Of a DNA stretch of 64,000 bases, positions 46,057 to 55,059 are shown piece after piece. Under the pieces are notes generated by a model. The model was not told the origin of the DNA. It saw only the letters and a program-made list of their open reading frames with translations, and made no database searches. Source of the stretch: CAMPKL01 sp963805925 (GTDB lineage Bacteria; Acidobacteriota; Terriglobia; Bryobacterales; UBA6623); assembly GCA_963805925.1 (NCBI GenBank), contig CAWDWB010000003.1, positions 806,001-870,000 of the forward strand, written 5' to 3'. The position numbers and the translations under genes are program-made. How positions within the stretch are numbered: position 1 is the first letter of the stretch; every line of letters starts with the position of its first letter.

Positions 46057-46419
46057 TTACGACTCGCCCCGAGGGGTTCGCAAATACGCATCGTCGCCGG
46101 AAATCCAATCCTGCCGAGTCGGGGCAAAAACGTCCATCGCCGCCGAATCTTCGAGGGCAACGACCCGATGAGGTTCATTCGACGGGATCTCTAAAACTTC
46201 ACCCGCTTCGACCACAATGTCCCCACCGTCGAACTCAAACCTCAGACGTCCCTCCAGGACATGACTCATCTGCTCGTTTTCATGGCTGTGCCGAGCGACC
46301 ACCGCCCCTTCTTTCATGAAAATTCGGGCCGTCGTCATGCGTCCGGAGTGAATGACTTGCCGGGCGATACCGGTGATCATCGGTTCGCGTTCGACTTGAT
46401 TCCAGTTGTGAACCTTCAT
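46057..46419 (-). CDS. Cupin-domain protein
   Basis: 120 residues from ATG 46419 (MKVHNWNQVEREPMITGIAR), preferred to an in-frame start 8 codons upstream. A single small cupin: the first metal motif is in VVARHSHENEQMSHVLEGRL RFEFDG (H-x-H-x3-E-x3-H), and the second in VLEIPSNEPHRVVALEDSAA (P..x..PH). The metal site looks complete. Such small cupins act in sensing or as minor isomerases/dioxygenases; no function can be assigned. Divergent from nfeD; a TATAAT on the minus strand (46461-46466) may be its -10. Confidence 0.85.
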   Translation of the reverse strand: MKVHNWNQVEREPMITGIARQVIHSGRMTTARIFMKEGAVVARHSHENEQMSHVLEGRLRFEFDGGDIVVEAGEVLEIPSNEPHRVVALEDSAAMDVFAPTRQDWISGDDAYLRTPRGES

Positions 46420-46497
46420 GTAGAGCGAACCGCCTAGGCCCAAACTCGCGCAAACCTCACATTATACATGGGCTAAGGGCCGATTCGCCTTCGTAGA

Positions 46498-47838
46498 ATG
46501 GGGCTCGCGCCCTATACTGAATACGCTTTGACCGCCTCGAAACGTTGGGTCCTATTCGTCGTCGGCTGCTGCGTCGCGCTGACCATCGGCCTGGCGGTTC
46601 GCCTAACAGCTCAAACGACCTCGCCGCTGGTCATCCAGGTCGACATCGATCGGGTGGTTCACCCTTTGACGGCGGAAATCGTCGCCAGCGCGGTCGAACA
46701 AGCCGAGCAACGCAATGCAGCGCTCATTTTGGTCCGCCTCAATACGCCGGGCGGGCTGCTGAGCGCCACCGAAGACATCATCCAGGAGCTGATCGGCTCC
46801 AAAGTTCCGGTAGTGACCTACGTCGGTCCCAGCGGAGGCAAGGCGGCATCGGCAGGCTTTCTGATCCTGATGGCCGGCGATGTGGCGGCGATGGCCCCGG
46901 GGACGAACACGGGCGCGGCGCATCCGGTGTTGGCGACGGGCGGCGAGATGGACGACGTGATGAAGGCGAAGGTCGAGAACGACGCGGCCGCCAAAGTTCG
47001 AGCCATCACCGAAAAACGCGGTCGCAATTCAGAACTCGCCGAAGAAGCGGTGCTCTCAAGCCGCGCATTCACGGAAGAAGAGGCGCTCGAGCAAAACCTG
47101 ATCGAGTTGATCGCGCCGAACACGGCCGACCTGCTCGCTCAGCTCGACAAGAGAACGGTCAAGCGTTTTGACGGAACGGAGACGATGCTGCACCTCGAAG
47201 GGGCCGTCATTGAGCCCGTGGTATTGAGCTATCGAGAGCGCGTCCTGTTGCCGCTGATCGACCCCGGCCTGGCGTTGATTGTGCTGGTTTTGGGAGTGCT
47301 GGGGGTCTACGTCGAGTTCACTCATCCCGGTCTGATTTTGCCGGGCGTGGCCGGCGGAGTGATGGTGTTGGTGGGGTTGATGGCGCTGTCGCTGTTACCC
47401 ATTAACTGGGCCGGCGCGGCGCTAATCGTTTTTGGGGTGAGTTGCCTGGTGATGGAGGCGTTCGTCGTCTCGCATGGTGTATTGGCCATCGGCGGTATCG
47501 CGGCGATGGCCCTGGGGATGGTCATGCTCGTGGATACGGAGATTCCGGAACTATCGATCGGTTGGGGCGTGGCTTTGGCGATCGTCGTGCCTTTCGCCCT
47601 GATCACGGTGTTCTTGCTGCAACTGGCGGTACGGGCGTTTCGAAACAAGGTGGCCACCGGCAGCGAGGCGCTGATCGGCGCAATCGGCTCGGCGAAAACG
47701 GATATCGCGGAGGACGGTCGCGTCTTCATTCACGGGGAATTATGGAACGCCAGTGCTTCGACGCCGATCGCCGCGGGCTCAAAAGTGCGCATTATCGCGG
47801 TGCAGGGCCTACGTCTGACGGTTGAACCGGCGGAGTAG
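46498..47838 (+). CDS. nfeD: NfeD-family membrane protease
   Basis: 446 residues, the long NfeD form. After an N-terminal signal/anchor (WVLFVVGCCVALTIGLAV) comes a ClpP-like serine protease domain with PSGGKAASAGFLILMAGD (catalytic Ser in AASAG), GTNTGAAHPV and a Lys in MKAKVENDAAAKVRAI. Four to five membrane helices (~250-385) and a C-terminal OB fold (EALIGAIGSAKTDIAEDGRV FIHGELWNA) follow. NfeD proteases cleave or handle partner stomatins; the next gene encodes one, the classic pairing. It probably has a role in membrane quality control. Confidence 0.92.
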   Translation: MGLAPYTEYALTASKRWVLFVVGCCVALTIGLAVRLTAQTTSPLVIQVDIDRVVHPLTAEIVASAVEQAEQRNAALILVRLNTPGGLLSATEDIIQELIGSKVPVVTYVGPSGGKAASAGFLILMAGDVAAMAPGTNTGAAHPVLATGGEMDDVMKAKVENDAAAKVRAITEKRGRNSELAEEAVLSSRAFTEEEALEQNLIELIAPNTADLLAQLDKRTVKRFDGTETMLHLEGAVIEPVVLSYRERVLLPLIDPGLALIVLVLGVLGVYVEFTHPGLILPGVAGGVMVLVGLMALSLLPINWAGAALIVFGVSCLVMEAFVVSHGVLAIGGIAAMALGMVMLVDTEIPELSIGWGVALAIVVPFALITVFLLQLAVRAFRNKVATGSEALIGAIGSAKTDIAEDGRVFIHGELWNASASTPIAAGSKVRIIAVQGLRLTVEPAE

Positions 47839-47882
47839 CTGCGGCCGCTTCTGCTAAGCTGGCGACCGCAAAGGGGAATGAC

Positions 47883-48668
47883 ATGAGCTTTACTTGGATC
47901 GTCTTCGCTATCGTGGCGCTTTATTTTTTCAATAGCGTCAAAATCCTGATGGAGTACGAGCGCGGGGTCGTCTTTCGGCTGGGCCGACTGCTGCCCCAGG
48001 CCAAGGGTCCAGGCATCATCTTCGTGTTCGCGCCGATTGATCGCATGGAGCGAATCTCGCTGCGCGTCGAGACGATGGACGTGCCGCCGCAGGACGTCGT
48101 GACGAAGGACAACGTCACGGTCAAGGTCAGTGCGGTGGTCTTCTTTCGGGTCGTCGAGCCGTTGAAAGCCGTCGTCGAAGTGGAGCAATTCGTCTATGCC
48201 ACGTCCCAGTTGGCGCAGACGCGCCTAAGGGCCATCCTGGGCGAGGCGGAGTTGGACGAACTGTTGGGCGAGCGCGAGAAGCTCAACGCAAGGCTGCAAG
48301 GGACTCTCGATGAACAAACCGAGCAGTGGGGCATCAAGGTCCAGGCCGTCGAAGTGAAACATGTCGATCTGCCGGAGTCGATGATCCGGGCGATTGCGCG
48401 GCAAGCCGAGGCTGAGCGCGAGCGGCGCGCCAAGGTCATTCACGCCGACGGTGAGTTACAGGCCTCCTACAAGCTGGCTGAAGCGGCCAAGATGTTGGCG
48501 ACCGAGCCAACCTCAGTCACTCTGCGCTACCTGCAAACGCTGACGGAGATCGGCGTCGAGAAGAATACGACCGTGGTGTTCCCGCTCCCGATTGACCTCA
48601 TTCAAGGCCTTTCCGCCTGGGCTCAGTCAGCGGCCAAGGGCATGCCGGCGAAGGCGGACCAAGGTTGA
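47883..48668 (+). CDS. SPFH/stomatin-like protein (slipin)
   Basis: 261 residues. One N-terminal hydrophobic segment (FTWIVFAIVALYFFNSVKIL) is followed by the SPFH domain (YERGVVFRLGRLLPQAKGPG, ERISLRVETMDVPPQDVVTK DN, QTRLRAILGEAELDELLGER), a helical region with VDLPESMIRAIARQAEAERE RRAKV and a C-terminal oligomerisation part. It forms membrane-associated ring or cage assemblies with NfeD proteins. It lies 44 bp after nfeD on the same strand and is almost certainly in its operon. Confidence 0.93.
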   Translation: MSFTWIVFAIVALYFFNSVKILMEYERGVVFRLGRLLPQAKGPGIIFVFAPIDRMERISLRVETMDVPPQDVVTKDNVTVKVSAVVFFRVVEPLKAVVEVEQFVYATSQLAQTRLRAILGEAELDELLGEREKLNARLQGTLDEQTEQWGIKVQAVEVKHVDLPESMIRAIARQAEAERERRAKVIHADGELQASYKLAEAAKMLATEPTSVTLRYLQTLTEIGVEKNTTVVFPLPIDLIQGLSAWAQSAAKGMPAKADQG

Positions 48669-49277
48669 CGTTTTGCATGCGCCCAATCGTCCGTTGATGA
48701 ACTGGCTAGCTAGTTCGGAACAAGTACCAATTAAGGGGCTGTCCCCGATCCTCCTGGGCGCCCGCGAGATCGTGGTAGTCCAGCACTGGTTCGAGGAGTT
48801 CCGCGACCGTGAGCAGTGAGCAGCGCCGAAATCACGCCCGCGGATTCCTGACTCCGAGTTCCTTCCCAGAAGTCCGAAGATAGGAATCAACCTCTTGAAA
48901 TGGGCCGTTTGACCCGCTCAAGTTGCGGCAGATCGGATCATTTCCTACAAATCTAATATAGGAAGCTTACTTTTCACTGTTGCTGGCAATGCTTTCACGA
49001 GTCCCATTAGTCCGGCCTGCCGCTCGGCGATGCCGATTTCATAGAAGTGATGGAACGCCGGCGTATCCGAGGCGCGAACGTGAGAGAGAGTTCAGGCCAG
49101 GGCCGCGGATGGACTCGGACCCCACCCGCCTGGAGCTTTGAGGAAAACGCTTCGCCGAGGCCCGACATTTGAACGCTCCCTCACGGTCGCGGCTCGGATC
49201 AAGACGCCGACGCGGGAGGAGGGGCGCGGATTTTCGGGGAGCTTCCTGGTCGCGTAGTGACTAGAATGGGAAGCGGA
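48669..49277. other. Intergenic stretch carrying repeat copy B
   Basis: 609 bp between the slipin gene and the SPOR gene. Contains the repeat at 48784-48965 and, before it, a short frame with GAREIVVVQHWFEEFRDREQ that looks like the eroded end of a TolB/kinase-type protein. Nothing recognisable from 48970 to 49277. Confidence 0.45.
48784..48965 (+). repeat. Dispersed repeat, copy B
   Basis: Collinear with 1555-1735. HWFEEFRDREQ and a stop at 48817-48819, then box 1 CCCAGAAGTCCGAA (48865), box 2 TGAAATGGGCCGTTT (48896) and box 3 TTTCCTACAAATCTAATATA (48941). Offsets from the Trp codon are 78, 31 and 45 bases. Confidence 0.6.
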
Positions 49278-49951
49278 ATGGCTGAACAGCGAGACGACGG
49301 GTTTGAACTTGTCCTGAGCAACCGGCAGCTGCTGAGCTTGTTCTTTGTAGTGGTGGTGTTTTTCGCGGCATTCTTTTCCGTGGGCTATGTCGTGGGGTTC
49401 GGTCACGGCGAAGGCTCGCGGCCTGCGCCGGAATTGGCGGAAGCTCCACCGCCCGCGCCAGCCGAAGAGGAAGTCCGACTGCCCGACAGCTTGTTGATGC
49501 CTACCGAAGAGGAGGCGCCGGAACCGGCCCCGGCGCCTGTTCGTGAGACGCCGAAGGAATCGCCTCGGGTTGTCGCGACGCCGCCGCGCGGCAAAACCGA
49601 CTCCGGCGCCCAGCGCTCCGCCGCAGCAAAAACCGGCAGTCAAGGCGGCAGCCGCTCCGTCGGCTCCCACGCCGCGCCCGACGGCTCCTCCCACGCCCCG
49701 TCCGGCTGTACCGAGCTACGGCGGCGGCGGCCGGTTATAACGTGCAGGTCTCGGCGGTGCGCGTTGCGGCGGATGCCAATAACGTCGCCAATAATCTGCG
49801 GCAAAAAGGATATCCGGCGCACATCGAAGCCGACCGCGGCGACGGCTGGTATCGAGTCCTTGTCGGACCTTTCGCTAGCCGCGAAGCCGCCGAGGAGAGC
49901 CGTAATCGACTAACCAAGGACGGCTTTAAACCTCTCCTTAGAGCGCCCTAG
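49278..49951 (+). pseudogene. SPOR-domain membrane protein gene with two apparent +1 frameshifts
   Basis: The gene reads through three frames in order. Frame one (ATG 49278 to about 49590): a cytoplasmic start, one membrane helix (LLSLFFVVVVFFAAFFSVGY) and a Pro/Glu-rich linker. Frame two (about 49590-49735): the Pro/Ala-rich linker continues (AKPTPAPSAPPQQKPAVKAA). Frame three (about 49738-49951): the SPOR domain (NVQVSAVRVAADANNVANNL, GDGWYRVLVGPFASREAAEE). The joined product would be ~224 residues, a normal bitopic SPOR protein binding denuded septal peptidoglycan. Each junction is in a GC-rich or homopolymer tract (GCGGCAAAACCG; GGCGGCGGCGGCC), so errors in assembly are as likely as true inactivation. 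It ends 11 bp before lipA. Confidence 0.7.
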
Positions 49952-49962
49952 GACTCCTTGCC

Positions 49963-50862
49963 TTGTCTCTGATCCAAATCGCGCCTGGCGTACGCCGACC
50001 GGTCGAGCGGCTTCCGGAATGGCTGCGAAAGCCGGATACAGCCGCTACGGCAGTCCACGACCTGAAGGTCGAATTGCGCGAGCGGCGATTGCACACGGTT
50101 TGCGAATCGGCGCGATGCCCCAACATGCACGACTGCTTTTCGCGCAAGACGGCGACGTTCATGATCTTGGGCAACATTTGCACGCGGCGCTGCGGTTTCT
50201 GCGCGGTGCCGCAAGGTGAGGGATCGCCTCTCGACCCAGGCGAGCCCCGGCATGTCGGGGAGATGGCCGCGCGTATGGGCCTGCGCTACGTGGTAATCAC
50301 CAGCGTGAACCGCGATGAATTGCCCGACGGAGGCTCGGCGCATTTCGCGGAAACCGTGCGCCAGACGCGCCGCGCTTTGCCTGAGGCCAAGGTCGAAGTG
50401 CTCACTCCGGACTTCCTCGGCGACCCGCAAGCGGTGGCGAGAGTATTGGACGCCGCGCCTGACGTATTCAATCACAACATGGAGACCGTCGAGCGGCTCT
50501 ATTCGCGAGTGCGGCCGCAGGCGGTTTATCAGCGTTCGCTGGATGTGTTGGCATACGCCAAGCGGCTCAGGCCGGAGGTGTTGACCAAGTCCGGCTTGAT
50601 GGTGGGCTTGGGCGAGACCGAGCAAGAGGTGCGCCAGCTGTTGAGGGATCTGCGAAGGGCGAGCGTCGACGTGGCGACGATCGGGCAGTACCTGCAGCCG
50701 CGCCGCAATCGGCTGCCTGTCGAAGAATTTGTGACTCCGGCGCAGTTTGACCGATACCGCGAATACGGTGAATCGATCGGCTTCCGCAGCGTGTTCAGCG
50801 GACCGTTCGTGCGCAGCAGCTACATGGCCGACTTAGTCGCGGAAGGGGCTCAGCTTCCGTAG
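49963..50862 (+). CDS. lipA: Lipoyl synthase
   Basis: 299 residues from TTG 49963, the usual length. The auxiliary cluster Cys motif CESARCPNMHDC and the radical SAM motif CTRRCGFC are both complete; KSGLMVGLGETEQEV and the C-terminal RSSYMAD (Ser ligand of the auxiliary cluster) are present. It inserts two sulfurs into octanoyl groups on lipoyl-dependent enzymes using SAM. No lipB or lipoate-protein ligase is in the window. The stop overlaps the GTG of lnt by one base, giving a lipA-lnt pair. Confidence 0.95.
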   Translation: MSLIQIAPGVRRPVERLPEWLRKPDTAATAVHDLKVELRERRLHTVCESARCPNMHDCFSRKTATFMILGNICTRRCGFCAVPQGEGSPLDPGEPRHVGEMAARMGLRYVVITSVNRDELPDGGSAHFAETVRQTRRALPEAKVEVLTPDFLGDPQAVARVLDAAPDVFNHNMETVERLYSRVRPQAVYQRSLDVLAYAKRLRPEVLTKSGLMVGLGETEQEVRQLLRDLRRASVDVATIGQYLQPRRNRLPVEEFVTPAQFDRYREYGESIGFRSVFSGPFVRSSYMADLVAEGAQLP

Positions 50863-52418
50863 TGGGTTCGCTTGCGGTCGCAATAGGACTGGCGCTGCTG
50901 AGCGGAGTCCTGCAGGTTCTGATCTTCCCGCGCTTTTCGTTGCCGTACTTGGCGGCATTTGCGCTTGTGCCATTGCTGTTCGCGGCGACCGAAGAACCGC
51001 GCGCGTCGCGCCGCTTCTTGGCGGGTTGGCTGGCCGGTTGCGTCTTTTGGGGCGGCTCGTGCTACTGGATCTACGGCGTGATGCACGATTACGCGGATCT
51101 GAACGCGCCGGCGGCGGCGGCCATTTTCGTCGGCTTCTTCCTGGCCAAGGGCTTGCACCTGGGCGTGTTCGCGACGCTGGCCGGACCGGCGATGCGGCGG
51201 CCTTGGGCGCTGCCGCTGGTTGCCGCTTTGTGGGTCGCCATCGAGGGAACGCACCAGTACCTGGGCTTTACCTGGCTGCAACTGGGCAACGCGGCGGCGA
51301 GCATGGAGGTTGTCGCCCGCTTGGCGCCCTTCACCGGAGTTTACGGGCCGTCGTTCGTCTTGGCGGCGATCAATGTGGGCGTGGCGTTGCTCATCATGCG
51401 CCGTCCGCGGCTGCAGTGGGCCGGGTTGGCGCTGCTGCCGGCGCTCTTCCTGTTGCCGAAACTGCCTGACGGGGAGACCGGCGACCATTACGCCCGGCTA
51501 GTGCAGCCCGCGGTCAACCCGAACTCGATCATCGACGGCTGGACGCCAGCGGAGAACCAAGCGCACTTGCGCATGATGGAAGAACTCTCCACGGGGGGCG
51601 ACATCAAGCCGGACCTGCTGATTTGGCCCGAGTACAGCGTGCCGCTCTACTATTTCGACGTGGCCGGCTGGCCCGAGTACATCGCGCACATTGCCCGAGC
51701 CGTTGACGCGCCGTTCATCTTCAACGCGATTACCTTCAAGGAGATCGACGGCGTCAGGCGGCCGCTGAACAGCGCGCTAACGGTGAACGCTTCGGGCGAA
51801 TTGGTCGGCCGCTACGCCAAGATGCACTTGGTGCCGTTCGGCGAGTTCGTCCCTTGGCCCTTCTCGGCTTTCATCGATAAGATCACGCTTCAGTCGGGAG
51901 ATTTTATTCCTGGCGACGAAGCGTCCGTGTCGAGGATCAATGGGCACGAGGTGGGCGTGTACATTTGCTACGAGAACGCCTTCGCGAACGGGGTGCGGCA
52001 GTTCACGGCGAACGGCGCGGAAGTGTTGGTCAACATCTCGAACGACGGTTGGTACGGCGCCACGGCGGCTCGTTATCAACACTTGTTGCTGGCACGCATG
52101 CGGGCGATTGAAAATCAGCGCTGGATCTTGCGGGCGACCGCGGACGGCATTACGACTTCGATCAACCGCGCCGGACAGATCACGCCGCCGCTGCCGTCGT
52201 TCGAACCGGGGGCGGTGACGGCAGGCTTTGGCTACTCGACGGAACTGACCTGGTACGCCCGCTGGGGCGACTGGTTCTGGTGGTTATGCGCGGCAATATC
52301 GCTGACGCTCTTACGACGGAAAATCGCACGCAAGGGCAGCCGCGCCCCGTCGGTTGCGACCAGCGCCAGCAGCCCCAAGGCGACGAGCACCAACGCTGGG
52401 GATCCGAGCCAAGCGTAG
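50862..52418 (+). CDS. lnt: Apolipoprotein N-acyltransferase
   Basis: 518 residues from GTG 50862. About six N-terminal membrane helices (e.g. GFTWLQLGNAA with the conserved Lnt motif) precede a nitrilase domain with the catalytic triad Glu (LIWPEYSVPLYY), Lys (GRYAKMHLVPFGEFVPWPFS) and Cys (VYICYENAFANG), plus NISNDGWYG. It adds the third acyl chain to the N-terminal Cys of lipoproteins at the inner membrane. After the last helix (WFWWLCAAISLTLL) the final ~30 residues, basic and Ser/Ala-rich, are antisense to the 3' part of the convergent gene and probably not conserved. Confidence 0.94.
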   Translation: MGSLAVAIGLALLSGVLQVLIFPRFSLPYLAAFALVPLLFAATEEPRASRRFLAGWLAGCVFWGGSCYWIYGVMHDYADLNAPAAAAIFVGFFLAKGLHLGVFATLAGPAMRRPWALPLVAALWVAIEGTHQYLGFTWLQLGNAAASMEVVARLAPFTGVYGPSFVLAAINVGVALLIMRRPRLQWAGLALLPALFLLPKLPDGETGDHYARLVQPAVNPNSIIDGWTPAENQAHLRMMEELSTGGDIKPDLLIWPEYSVPLYYFDVAGWPEYIAHIARAVDAPFIFNAITFKEIDGVRRPLNSALTVNASGELVGRYAKMHLVPFGEFVPWPFSAFIDKITLQSGDFIPGDEASVSRINGHEVGVYICYENAFANGVRQFTANGAEVLVNISNDGWYGATAARYQHLLLARMRAIENQRWILRATADGITTSINRAGQITPPLPSFEPGAVTAGFGYSTELTWYARWGDWFWWLCAAISLTLLRRKIARKGSRAPSVATSASSPKATSTNAGDPSQA

Positions 52419-53515
52419 TTCCAGCTGTGGGACCAAGCGGCGGCGAGCGCTAAGACGCCGCCAAGCCAGGCACGGCGGGTACGCGCCATGATCGGCAGCA
52501 ATCCGATGAACAGGACTTGGGCGACGATGCCCGCGATGCCGAGTTCGGCGACCAAGCGAACTGGCTCAGCGCCGGCAATGCCCGCGTCCGGCATCGTCGA
52601 GAACTCCGCCCGATAGGCGTCGGCGAAAGCCCCGAGACCATGGCCGATCGCTTTGTTTTGCTGGAACAACTGCCACGCGGCGGCTGGAGCAGATTCGTCG
52701 CGCACGGGGACGTTCGTCCCGGCTTGGGCGAGTTGGCCGATGATGGCGCCGGCAACCAGCGCCCCGGCCACAACGCCGAGAGCCCCCGCCGAAGAAACGA
52801 TGCGCCGGGCATTCTTACCACGTCCCAGGGCCAGCTTCAGGGCTTCGACGACCAAGATGACCACAAGTTCCGTGGTGAGCAGCAGAAATCCAGTCGCGGA
52901 GCCGGCCGCCGCGGCTGAGGCCGCCAGAAGCGCCGCGGCGGCTATTCCTAGAGCGCGCCGCCGGTTCGTGTCGAGCGCGGTGATGAGCAAGAGAGGGAAA
53001 AGCAACTCCGCGAATACGGCGAAATATTCGAAGTCGGCGAATGGACCGAAGGGCTGAAGTCCGGGCGCAGCCCTCCAAAGAACGCTTCCGCGGGCGACCA
53101 CGGACTGCACCATGGCCAGCGCGCCAGCTCCAATGCCCAGCCAACAAGCGGCGACCGGCCAAGTCCTGCGGATCATCGGATCTGCTTGCACGTTGACCGC
53201 AATGACAAAGAAGGCCAGATAGGTCAGCCACAGCGCTAACCCTGACTCGGTGGCCTGAGTGGACACGGACAGAGAGAACAAAGTCTGCACGGCCGCGGCG
53301 CCCACGATAACCAGCAGCGGCAGATAGAAGGCGCTAGACACAAACGGGTAGGGTTTTCGCCACTTGCGGATCGCCCAGGCAAGAGCCAGAGCGGCGAGCG
53401 CCACTTGGATGATCGTCACGGTCGGCGAATCCACGGCGCCGAAAACAAATACGGCAAAGCCGGTCAAGGAGATCAGGACCAGGCTGGACAGGTGACGAAA
53501 ACGATAGTAGAGCAT
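52232..53515 (-). CDS. O-antigen-ligase-like polytopic membrane protein
   Basis: 427 residues with about ten hydrophobic segments and a longer external loop (~260-320: NVPVRDESAPAAAWQLFQQN KAIGHGLGAFADAYRAEFST), the pattern of the Wzy/WaaL superfamily, where G-x-G...F..AY precedes the loop. It could polymerise or ligate a surface glycan. The ATG overlaps the TAA of the TPR gene, so the two are coupled. Its last 60 codons run 187 bases into convergent lnt; a shorter functional end near the last helix is possible, but no stop supports it. Confidence 0.8.
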   Translation of the reverse strand: MLYYRFRHLSSLVLISLTGFAVFVFGAVDSPTVTIIQVALAALALAWAIRKWRKPYPFVSSAFYLPLLVIVGAAAVQTLFSLSVSTQATESGLALWLTYLAFFVIAVNVQADPMIRRTWPVAACWLGIGAGALAMVQSVVARGSVLWRAAPGLQPFGPFADFEYFAVFAELLFPLLLITALDTNRRRALGIAAAALLAASAAAAGSATGFLLLTTELVVILVVEALKLALGRGKNARRIVSSAGALGVVAGALVAGAIIGQLAQAGTNVPVRDESAPAAAWQLFQQNKAIGHGLGAFADAYRAEFSTMPDAGIAGAEPVRLVAELGIAGIVAQVLFIGLLPIMARTRRAWLGGVLALAAAWSHSWNYAWLGSPALVLVALGLLALVATDGARLPLRAIFRRKSVSDIAAHNHQNQSPQRAYQVSSVE

Positions 53516-54975
53516 TACGGGGCAGACGCCTCCGATGCCTCGGCTAACGAGAGCCGCAAGTCACGCAACACGAATCCGCCAAGGCGGCGCTCTTTGGACT
53601 CGATCTCGACATAACGCAATTCCAGAACGGCGGCTCGCGTATCCTGAGGCACGATGAAGGTCAGGTCTCGCGCATCCCAGAATCCTTCCGCGTTATTCAA
53701 TGTTGCGAAGGGATGAATCTCGGCGCCGGAATAAAGATCCCGGACGACCCATCCGACGCCGGTTCGAATCGGCATGCCCTGGGTGGCGAAGTCGAAGCCG
53801 AGCGAGTAGGTTCCCGGCACGGCGGGAATTACCTGCGCGAGCAGCGTGATGCCGCTTTCTTGAGCGCCGGAAAGCCGAAAATCAATCGTGCCGCGATTCC
53901 CTTGGACCGGCGGACGGGTCCACAGCACTCCCCGGTGATCGTGGACGGTCCAATCGAAACCGCGGCCAGAGGGATCGTTCAAGAAAAACGGATTGGTCAG
54001 GAAGCGCTGATCCGGACCGCGCAAATGTCCGTACGGGAGCAGCGCCCGGTCGCAAAGAAAGTTCCAGGCGTCGACGGCCTCATCGACGAATCCGTCGGCA
54101 ATGAGCCGGTCCACGTATCGGGTTGCCACCTCGACTTCGGCGTCGGTGGCCGCGACCGAGAACCGCGGCCAAGCCTGGCGCATCGCATCGAGTTGGCCCA
54201 AATCGTACAAGTAGGCGAAGTAGCGGCGATTGATCTCCGGTTCGTCGGGGATTGCCAAATCGAGAATTGTCGCCGGATCCGCTTCGGCGCGCCAACAAAG
54301 AGACGCGGCCGCGGCCAGTTGAGCCGGGTCGGCAAGGATGGACTCATGGGTCCACCGCCAGACCTGATCCCAATTCCCGCGCCGCGCGTAGTAGTTAGCC
54401 AAGTTCCAGCGAGGCCGAAATCCGGCCTCCGCAGCGGCGGCGCTCAGCAGGGCTCTCTCGGCCTCATCGAGCCGCCCCACGCGTTCTAGTTCGAGAGCCA
54501 ATGCGATTCGCGGCGAACTAGCGCGGGGAGCCAGTTCGACGGCCTTCTCTAAGCTAGGCACGGCGCTGTCGGATTCGCCGTCCCGGGACTGCCGCAACCC
54601 CAGACGGAGCCAAGCCAGAGAACGGTCGGGCGCCGCGGCGACGGCCCGCTGCAGGGAAACGAGCGAAGACTCTCCGATCCACGCTTCCGTCAAGGCGGAG
54701 CGGAGCGAGCTTTGGACGACGAAGACGGTTGCCGCCGCCACGAACAAAACTGTAGGCAGAACGGCGTACAGCGAGTAGGTTGGGGAGGGCGGAGGATCTG
54801 GTTTAGGCCGGGGAGGCTCGACCGCGTCCTGGGGGCCGATGGCGCCTTCGATCAACTCGTCGACGGCGATGGCAATCCAGGGTTGGGAGACCGGAGCGTT
54901 CGGGTCCTCCTCGTGCCTCGACAAAGGATCGCGCCTACTCTTGCTACGTCGACGGCGCCGCGGACGATCGAACAT
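53515..54975 (-). CDS. TPR membrane-anchored protein with beta-sandwich C-terminus
   Basis: 486 residues. A basic start (MFDRPRRRRRSKSRRDPLSR) and Pro-rich stretch precede one membrane helix (LYAVLPTVLFVAAATVFVVQ, ~70-90). Residues ~100-330 are TPR-like helical pairs (SAVPSLEKAVELAPRASSPR; GRLDEAERALLSAAAAEAGF RPRW). Residues ~340-486 are beta-rich (FDWTVHDHRGVLWTRPPVQG, GTYSLGFDFATQGMPIRTGV), a likely carbohydrate-binding sandwich. Coupling with the ligase-like gene suggests a role in exopolysaccharide assembly in the periplasm (inference). The upstream gene on the same strand is 84 bp away. Confidence 0.72.
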   Translation of the reverse strand: MFDRPRRRRRSKSRRDPLSRHEEDPNAPVSQPWIAIAVDELIEGAIGPQDAVEPPRPKPDPPPSPTYSLYAVLPTVLFVAAATVFVVQSSLRSALTEAWIGESSLVSLQRAVAAAPDRSLAWLRLGLRQSRDGESDSAVPSLEKAVELAPRASSPRIALALELERVGRLDEAERALLSAAAAEAGFRPRWNLANYYARRGNWDQVWRWTHESILADPAQLAAAASLCWRAEADPATILDLAIPDEPEINRRYFAYLYDLGQLDAMRQAWPRFSVAATDAEVEVATRYVDRLIADGFVDEAVDAWNFLCDRALLPYGHLRGPDQRFLTNPFFLNDPSGRGFDWTVHDHRGVLWTRPPVQGNRGTIDFRLSGAQESGITLLAQVIPAVPGTYSLGFDFATQGMPIRTGVGWVVRDLYSGAEIHPFATLNNAEGFWDARDLTFIVPQDTRAAVLELRYVEIESKERRLGGFVLRDLRLSLAEASEASAP

Positions 54976-55059
54976 CAGGAAATGGAACTGACCGGCCGAC
55001 CGTGGGGACGATCGGAACTCCCCGATTGTAGCGCAGCGAATGCCTCCAAGCTCAGTTAC

